The notes under the pieces are model-generated. The model did no database searches, was not told the origin of the DNA, and worked only from the letters and a program-made list of their open reading frames with translations. The translations under genes were made by a program, and so were the position numbers. From Pseudomonadota bacterium (GTDB lineage: Bacteria > Pseudomonadota > Gammaproteobacteria > Steroidobacterales > Steroidobacteraceae), in the NCBI GenBank assembly GCA_021822385.1, contig JAKARC010000003.1:57923-121922 (forward strand): a stretch of DNA of 64,000 nucleotides, written 5' to 3'. Positions 58,355 through 64,000 of this stretch are shown here, one piece after another (position 1 is the stretch's first letter; each line of letters starts with the position of its first letter).

Positions 58355-59272
58355 TCAGGCCTCGGCCGCGAGCCGGGCCTCGGCGAGCAGGAAGGCGCCG
58401 ACGATGCCGGCGCGATCGCCGAGGTCGGCCCGGGTGATGAGTCGGTCGAAACCGCCCACCCGCTCATCGATGGGCAGGTAGCCGCCGAGCTCCCGCCGGG
58501 CCGCCGCGCGAATGTGCGCCAGCAGATGGGGATTGCTCATGACACCGCCGCCGAACACGATCCGCTCGCTCGAGAGCATCAGGGCAATCGCCGCGGCGAG
58601 CTGGCCGAGGTAACCGCCGATGATCTCGTGGCCGGGATGCTGCGGGGGCAGTGCGCTCATCGGCTGCGACCAGCGCGCGAGCACGGCCGGACCGCTCGCC
58701 AGTCCTTCCAGACAGTCGCCATGGAAGGGGCAGATCCCGGCGAACCCCTCATCGCGCGGATCGCGGCGCACCCGGATGTGTCCCATCTCGGGGTGCAGGA
58801 ATCCGCTCACCGAGGTTGCCCCGATCACCGCGCCGCCGCCAATCCCCGTCCCCACCGTCACGTAAGCCAGGGTACGCACACCGCGCCCGGCGCCGAGGCT
58901 GACCTCGGCGCGCGCGGCAGCATTGACGTCGGTATCGAGCGCGACGGGGCAGTTGAAGCGCGCCAGAGGCTCGACCAGCGAGACGCCCGACCAGCCTGCC
59001 TTGGGCGTATTCAGCACCGAGCCCCAGGTCGCCGAGCCGCGGTGCACATCGACCGGACCGAACGCCGCCACACCGATCGCCGCGAGGGGTCCCGCCTCGC
59101 GCTCGATGTCGGCGAAGAACGCCTGCACGGCCGCGAGCGTCGTCTGCGGGGTTACGGTTGCAATCACCCGGCGGTAGGGTTCGGGCGCGCGTTCGGCCCC
59201 GTACCCGGCCGCACATACGAATTTGGTGCCGCCCGCCTCGATCGCCCCCAACAGTCGTCTCGCGCTCATCAT
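58355..59272 (-). CDS. ROK-family sugar kinase (fructokinase-like)
   Basis: LLGAIEAGGTKFVCAAG, TVGTGIGGGAVIG, HPEMGHIRVRRDP, C-x2-CHxxC-like CPFHGDCLEGLASGPA; longer ORF start 59362 possible. Confidence 0.9.
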   Translation of the reverse strand: MMSARRLLGAIEAGGTKFVCAAGYGAERAPEPYRRVIATVTPQTTLAAVQAFFADIEREAGPLAAIGVAAFGPVDVHRGSATWGSVLNTPKAGWSGVSLVEPLARFNCPVALDTDVNAAARAEVSLGAGRGVRTLAYVTVGTGIGGGAVIGATSVSGFLHPEMGHIRVRRDPRDEGFAGICPFHGDCLEGLASGPAVLARWSQPMSALPPQHPGHEIIGGYLGQLAAAIALMLSSERIVFGGGVMSNPHLLAHIRAAARRELGGYLPIDERVGGFDRLITRADLGDRAGIVGAFLLAEARLAAEA

Positions 59273-59349
59273 GTCTCTCGAATCGGCGGGCTTTGCGCCG
59301 AAGGCGAGAGGATACCGCGCCATCAGCGGCCGCGGGTCGGCCGCCGAGC

Positions 59350-61206
59350 TCAGGCTGGACAACCCCCGTCCGGCGGTGGCTGAGAATGCAGCCCGGCGAG
59401 CACCGTCTCGAGCGGCTCGGCGGCCCCGAACGCATAGCCCTGGGCGTAGTCCACGCCGAGCGCGCGCACCCGCTCGGCAATGGCGGGCGTCTCGACGAAC
59501 TCGGCGACGGTATCGATGGAAAAGCCGCGCGCCAGCTCGACGATGCCGCGCACGGTGGCCGCGGAGCGCGGATTGGTGAGGATGTCCTGCACGAACGTGC
59601 CGTCGATCTTGACGCGCGCGATGGACAGGGCGTTCAGATACGCGAGGGAATTCGCGCCGGTGCCGAAGTCATCGAGCGCGAAGCGGCAATTGAGCGGTGC
59701 GAGCCGCCGGATCATCTCCTCGGCGCGCGTCAGGCTGCTTACGGCGGCCTGCTCGGTGATTTCGAAGGTGATGATCCCGGCCGGAAGATCCGCGCTGCGC
59801 ACCGCATCGACGAGCTGGTGCGTGAAAGCCTCATCGCCAATCGACTGCCCGGACAGGTTGATCGAGATACCGATGCGGCGGGCGGCGAGCAGCTGCCGGT
59901 GCGCCGCGAGCAGGTGCAGCGTCCTGCGCACCACCCACTGATCGATCAGCGGCAACAGCTGATAGCGGCCCGCCACCTGCACCAGCATGCCGGGCGATAC
60001 GACCCCTTCGGACGGATCGTTCAGACGCAACAGCACCTCGTAGCCCGCGTGCAGTCCTGCCGCACGCAGCGGCACGATCGGTTGGGCATAGAGCAGCAGT
60101 TGATCCGACTTCAACGCCGCGCGCAACTGGCCCACGGTCACCGCATCCACGTGTCCGCGCAGCATGGTGCCGTCGTCGCAGCTGTCGATCTTCAGCCGGC
60201 CGCGACCGCCCTGCTTGGCGGTCTTGCAGGCGAATTCCGCGGCCGCGAGCGCGCGCGGCAGACCCTGCGGCAGGGCGAGCAGCGGTGCGACGCCGCAGCT
60301 CGAGGACACCTCGATCGGGGCATCGACCGGTCCGATGGTCAGGCCCCGAATCGCCTCCTGCAGCTGAGCAGCCAACGCCGCGGCGCGATCGGTGTCGGCA
60401 CTGGGCAATACCACCGCGAAGCGATCCGCAGCGACTCTCGCGACCAGCGCATCGTCGGGCAGCAGGGGCGGGGCGAGCACGCCGGCCACCTTGACCAACA
60501 TCTCGTTGCCGATTTCAAAGCCATAGAGATCGTTGACCACATGGGTCTGATCGAGGTCCAGATAGACCACGCTGCGATCGGCGTCCGCCGGCGGCGGTGC
60601 GCCGCTCGCATAGTGCTGCTCGAGCGCCGCGCGTGTGAGCAGCCCGGTGAGCGCATCGCACTGTGCCTCGATCGTGGCGAACGCCAGGCGGCCGAGCGCT
60701 CTGCCGAGAAAGGCGTGCCGGCCGCGATAATCGCTCGCGGCCTGCGAGCGGAAGAATGCGAGCACGCCGATCGGCGGAGCGTCCGCGGCGCCGACGGGCA
60801 CGGCCAGAATCTTGCATCGCAATGCGGCGCGGCCGGCGCTGTTGAGCAGCAGCGGCCCGCGCTTGCGCAGTGCCCAGATATGCAGGCGATCACGCGTGCG
60901 CTGCCAGAACGCCGCCAGCGCATCGCTATCGGGCCCGGCATTGCGATGCACCAGACACAGGTGTTTTTCCGGCACATACAGCCCGCCGATGACACTGTGC
61001 AGACGGGTGTTGGCCTGGGCGATCAGCCCGTGCAGGCCGGACTGGCCGGCCTCGCGCTGCAGCGCCGGCGCGAGGCCGGCCAGCCAGTGCAGGTCCTCGG
61101 TCCGCTCGGCAAGGCTGCGCGCAGGGGCTGGCGCGCGCGCGCACGCCGCAGCAGCCGGCGGACCCCGGGCTGGTGGGGCGTCTGCTTCTGCGGGGATCAC
61201 GTCCAT
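59350..61206 (-). CDS. GAF-like / degenerate GGDEF / EAL protein, probable c-di-GMP phosphodiesterase
   Basis: GGDEF position reads AADRF; EAL domain EVLLR, ISINLSGQSI, FALDDFGTGANSLAYL, DTVAEFVETPAIAERVRALGVDYAQGYAFG. Confidence 0.88.
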   Translation of the reverse strand: MDVIPAEADAPPARGPPAAAACARAPAPARSLAERTEDLHWLAGLAPALQREAGQSGLHGLIAQANTRLHSVIGGLYVPEKHLCLVHRNAGPDSDALAAFWQRTRDRLHIWALRKRGPLLLNSAGRAALRCKILAVPVGAADAPPIGVLAFFRSQAASDYRGRHAFLGRALGRLAFATIEAQCDALTGLLTRAALEQHYASGAPPPADADRSVVYLDLDQTHVVNDLYGFEIGNEMLVKVAGVLAPPLLPDDALVARVAADRFAVVLPSADTDRAAALAAQLQEAIRGLTIGPVDAPIEVSSSCGVAPLLALPQGLPRALAAAEFACKTAKQGGRGRLKIDSCDDGTMLRGHVDAVTVGQLRAALKSDQLLLYAQPIVPLRAAGLHAGYEVLLRLNDPSEGVVSPGMLVQVAGRYQLLPLIDQWVVRRTLHLLAAHRQLLAARRIGISINLSGQSIGDEAFTHQLVDAVRSADLPAGIITFEITEQAAVSSLTRAEEMIRRLAPLNCRFALDDFGTGANSLAYLNALSIARVKIDGTFVQDILTNPRSAATVRGIVELARGFSIDTVAEFVETPAIAERVRALGVDYAQGYAFGAAEPLETVLAGLHSQPPPDGGCPA

Positions 61207-61259
61207 TGCGGCGCCATCCTAACGGACGGCAGCGGTTGCAGACGTGCACCGGATCGCAC

Positions 61260-63728
61260 TCACACCGCCGCGGAGCTGTGACGGACCGCACGGATCGATG
61301 GGCCAACCGGCATCGCAGCGGCGAGCTCTTGCGCAAACTGTTCGGGCGGCACCGGTCGGCCGAACAGATACCCTTGATATTGATCACATCCGTGTCCGAC
61401 CAGCCGCTCCCATTGGTCCTCGGTTTCAACGCCCTCGGCGATCACCTGCAGCTGCAGGCTGCGCGCCATCTGCACGATGGTGTGCACCAGCGTCTCCCCG
61501 CCGGGGTGCGCCATGCCGGTGACGAAGCTGCGATCGATCTTCAGTACCGACACGGGCAACTGCCTGAGGTAGGACAGCGACGAGTAGCCGATGCCGAAAT
61601 CATCGATGGCGAGGCGGACGCCGAACCGTCGCAGCGCTTGCAGCTTGGGGATCACCTCATCGAAGTCGTGGATCGGCAGCGCCTCGGTGATCTCGAGCTC
61701 GAGCAGGTGCGGATCGACGCCGGCGCGTCCGACAAAATCGGTGACCCGGGTGACGAAATCCGCCCGGGCGAGCTGCCGGGGACTGATGTTGACGGCGAGC
61801 CGCAGGTCACGCGTGCCGCTGCCGGCGCGTGCCCAGTCCTGCAGCTGCCGACAGGCGCGCTCCAGCACCCAGCACCCGATGGGCTCGATCAAGCCAATGT
61901 CCTCGGCCACCGGTATCAGCTCGAGCGGTGCAACGACGCCGCGCTGCGGATCGTGCCAGCGCAGCAGCGCCTCGGCACCGCGGGTCGCGCCCTGGGCATC
62001 GACCCGGCGCTGCAAATACAGTTGCAACTGCTCGGTGTTGAACTCGTGACGCAACCGCGCTTCGAGCCGTGAGCGCCGCTCGCGCGCGAGCTGCATCCCG
62101 GGACAGAAGACCCGCACGGCGTTGCGGCCGCCGTCCTTGGCCGCATGCAACGCCACATCAGCCCGGGTCAGCAGCTCGTTGAAGCCGACACACCCCTGCC
62201 CGCCCCAGGCGGCAATGCCGATGCTCGCCGAACAGGACACCCGCTGCGCACGGATCAGATGCGGCTGCAGCAGTGCCGCGCGCAAATCCTCCGCGATCCT
62301 TCGCACCGCCTGTTCGGCGCGCTCCGGCGGCGCGCCCAGATCCTCCAGCACCACCAGGAATTCATCGCCGCCGATGCGTCCCACGCGCTGTTCGCCCGGC
62401 ACCGCGCCGCGCAGCCGCGCGGCGGTCTGCTGCAGAAAGACGTCCCCGGCCTGATGCCCCATCATGTCGTTGACGGCCTGGAACTTGTCGAGCCCGATCA
62501 ACAGCACGGCGCCGTGGCCGCCGGCATGCTCGGTCCAGTGCACGGCCGCGCGCAGCTGCTCGAGCATGAAGCGGCGATTGGGCAGGCCGGTGAGTGCATC
62601 GAAGTTCTGCAGCCGCGCGATGCGCTGCTCGAAGTCCTTCTGCTCCGACAGATCCTGCAACGACGCGATGTAATGCGTCCAGCGCCCACCATCGTTCACG
62701 CCGGCGAGCGACAGCCACATGGGGAACTCCTGCCCGCACTGGCGCCGGCCCCAGGACTCGCCCTGCCAGGAGCCGCGCTCGCGGACCCGGTCGAGCAGCT
62801 GCGCCATCGCGGGCAGATGCCGGCCCGGCGCGAACAGCAGCGCCAACTCCTCTCCGATCAGGGCCTCGGGCGGGTAACCGAAGGCGGCGCACAGCGCCGC
62901 ATTGGCGCGCAGGATACGCCCCTGCGCGTCGGCGACGAGCATCGCCCCGCTCGCCTCGAAGGCGAGCGCCGCAACGCGCAGCTCGGCGGCGCTGCGCGCG
63001 CTCGCGGCGAGCAGATCGAAGCGGTCGAGCGCGAATTCAATGTCGACCGTCATGCGCGCCAGCAGGTCGCGCACCTTGTGCGTGAAGGCCTGCGGGCGCG
63101 TGTCATAGAGCAGCAGCACGGCGCAGACCGCACCGCCCCGACGCAGCGGCAGCGCCGCGCACGAGCCCCACAAGAGCGGCTTGCCGCGCCGGCGCCACGG
63201 CGCCATGCGCGGATCGGCACGAAAATTCTGCACGAACACCGGATGCGCCTCCCGCCACGCCTCGCCCCCGGGACCCTGACCCTCCGCGCAGGTCGTGCTC
63301 GTGTGCACGATGAGCCCCTGCAGATAGCGCTCGAAGGCCGGCGACGCACTGCACTGCGCCACCGGCACGATCAGTCCCGAGTGCGGCTCGGCCCGCCCGA
63401 CCCAGGCAAGACGCAGCTGTCCATAATGGACGGCTATATGACACAGTCGATCGAACAGCTGCGCTTCACTGGCACAGCGCGCGATCAGCTGGCTGGTCTC
63501 GGCCAGCGTCGAGTACATGCGGTTGAGAAACAGCACCTGCTCGAGGGGATCGCCCGTGCCGCTGCACGCATCGGGGTGCAGCGCCGGATGGGCGCGCCGT
63601 GAAAGCGCCACGGCAACCATCGCCGCAATCAAGCCTATGGCTGCCCCAATCGTCACCACGATCATCGCGACCGTTCTCCCCGGGGTCGAAAGCCGAGTCC
63701 GCGCGCGGCGCATGGGATGCCCCTGCAC
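61260..63728 (-). CDS. Membrane GAF-PAS-GGDEF-EAL protein
   Basis: N-terminal TM; intact RIGGDEFLVVLEDL; EAL domain EALLRW, LAIDDFGIGYSSLSYLRQLPVSVLKIDRSFV, AEGVETEDQ; start may be 63713. Confidence 0.92.
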   Translation of the reverse strand: MQGHPMRRARTRLSTPGRTVAMIVVTIGAAIGLIAAMVAVALSRRAHPALHPDACSGTGDPLEQVLFLNRMYSTLAETSQLIARCASEAQLFDRLCHIAVHYGQLRLAWVGRAEPHSGLIVPVAQCSASPAFERYLQGLIVHTSTTCAEGQGPGGEAWREAHPVFVQNFRADPRMAPWRRRGKPLLWGSCAALPLRRGGAVCAVLLLYDTRPQAFTHKVRDLLARMTVDIEFALDRFDLLAASARSAAELRVAALAFEASGAMLVADAQGRILRANAALCAAFGYPPEALIGEELALLFAPGRHLPAMAQLLDRVRERGSWQGESWGRRQCGQEFPMWLSLAGVNDGGRWTHYIASLQDLSEQKDFEQRIARLQNFDALTGLPNRRFMLEQLRAAVHWTEHAGGHGAVLLIGLDKFQAVNDMMGHQAGDVFLQQTAARLRGAVPGEQRVGRIGGDEFLVVLEDLGAPPERAEQAVRRIAEDLRAALLQPHLIRAQRVSCSASIGIAAWGGQGCVGFNELLTRADVALHAAKDGGRNAVRVFCPGMQLARERRSRLEARLRHEFNTEQLQLYLQRRVDAQGATRGAEALLRWHDPQRGVVAPLELIPVAEDIGLIEPIGCWVLERACRQLQDWARAGSGTRDLRLAVNISPRQLARADFVTRVTDFVGRAGVDPHLLELEITEALPIHDFDEVIPKLQALRRFGVRLAIDDFGIGYSSLSYLRQLPVSVLKIDRSFVTGMAHPGGETLVHTIVQMARSLQLQVIAEGVETEDQWERLVGHGCDQYQGYLFGRPVPPEQFAQELAAAMPVGPSIRAVRHSSAAV

Positions 63729-63886
63729 CTAGCGCCTGTCAGCCGGCAGTTGCCGCGATCGATAAATATCGCAGCATCCCCATCCCGGCGAGGACGGCGG
63801 TCACACTCGCCGCATCGCGCTGAGGCAAGCGCTTGTAACATAACGGGAACGACCTGCCGGTGGGTGCGCCGTCCTACAATGCCCCC

Positions 63887-64000
63887 ATGCGACCCCTGAC
63901 GCTGTTCGGCCTGTTCGCGGTGGGCGCGATGCTCGTGTTCTATGCGCTCGAGCCGCGCCGGCCGATTTATGTCCTCGGCTTCGCGGCCGGCTGCGCCCTG
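63887..64000 (+). CDS. Small membrane protein, N-terminal part (runs off the window)
   Basis: MRPLTLFGLFAVGAMLVFYALEPRRPIYVLGFAAGCAL; ORF open to window end. Confidence 0.55.
   Translation, partial: MRPLTLFGLFAVGAMLVFYALEPRRPIYVLGFAAGCAL

Noticed and set aside
63753-63775. AT-rich partial palindrome GCGATCGATAAATATCGC between the GGDEF/EAL gene and the last ORF
   Set aside because: Only five-base outer arms and no matching known operator, so too weak to call a site.
1-64000. CRISPR array, tRNA, rRNA, transposase or integron
   Set aside because: No evenly spaced repeats, no tRNA-like sequence seen by eye, and no transposase-like translation in the ORF track. A tRNAscan or ISfinder run would be needed to be certain.

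Overview
The window is a large, nearly complete polar-flagellum and chemotaxis locus (about 1-52.5 kb) from a GC-rich gammaproteobacterium. The taxon is inferred only from gene content and order. After it come ordinary chromosomal genes: purL, a DUF1820 gene, an orphan T6SS-type FHA/TagH gene, a ROK sugar kinase and two GGDEF/EAL genes. Order: fliI(partial)-fliH-fliG-fliF-fliE and two sigma-54 activator genes (flrC-like, fleQ-like) on minus; then divergently fliL-M-N-O-P-Q-R-flhB-flhA-flhF-flhG-fliA-cheY-cheZ-motC-motD-fipA(DUF2802)-STAS-cheA-cheW-mcp-mcp-cheY2-unknown-CheZ-like-cheR-cheD-cheB-HDOD-HDOD on plus; flgN-flgM and flgA on minus; flgB-L, a TPR-sulfotransferase, fliC, fliD, fliS and a flaG-like gene on plus. 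I saw no CRISPR array, tRNA, rRNA or transposase. The most interesting signals are: (i) two enhancer-binding proteins with almost no N-terminal regulatory domain and no FleS/FlrB kinase gene; (ii) an exact TGTGA-N6-TCACA palindrome, a FleQ-box-like site and a consensus sigma-54 promoter in the fleQ/fliL divergent region; (iii) a sigma-54 promoter before the flrC-like gene overlapping an inverted repeat whose second arm holds the Shine-Dalgarno sequence; (iv) a set of matching sigma-28 promoters defining a local FliA regulon that includes tandem HDOD genes and a STAS-cheA unit; (v) a CheZ-like DxxxQ protein and an uncharacterised periplasmic protein in the che operon; (vi) a TPR-sulfotransferase between flgL and fliC. 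All motif and family calls were made by eye from the sequence and the supplied translations. No database search was run.
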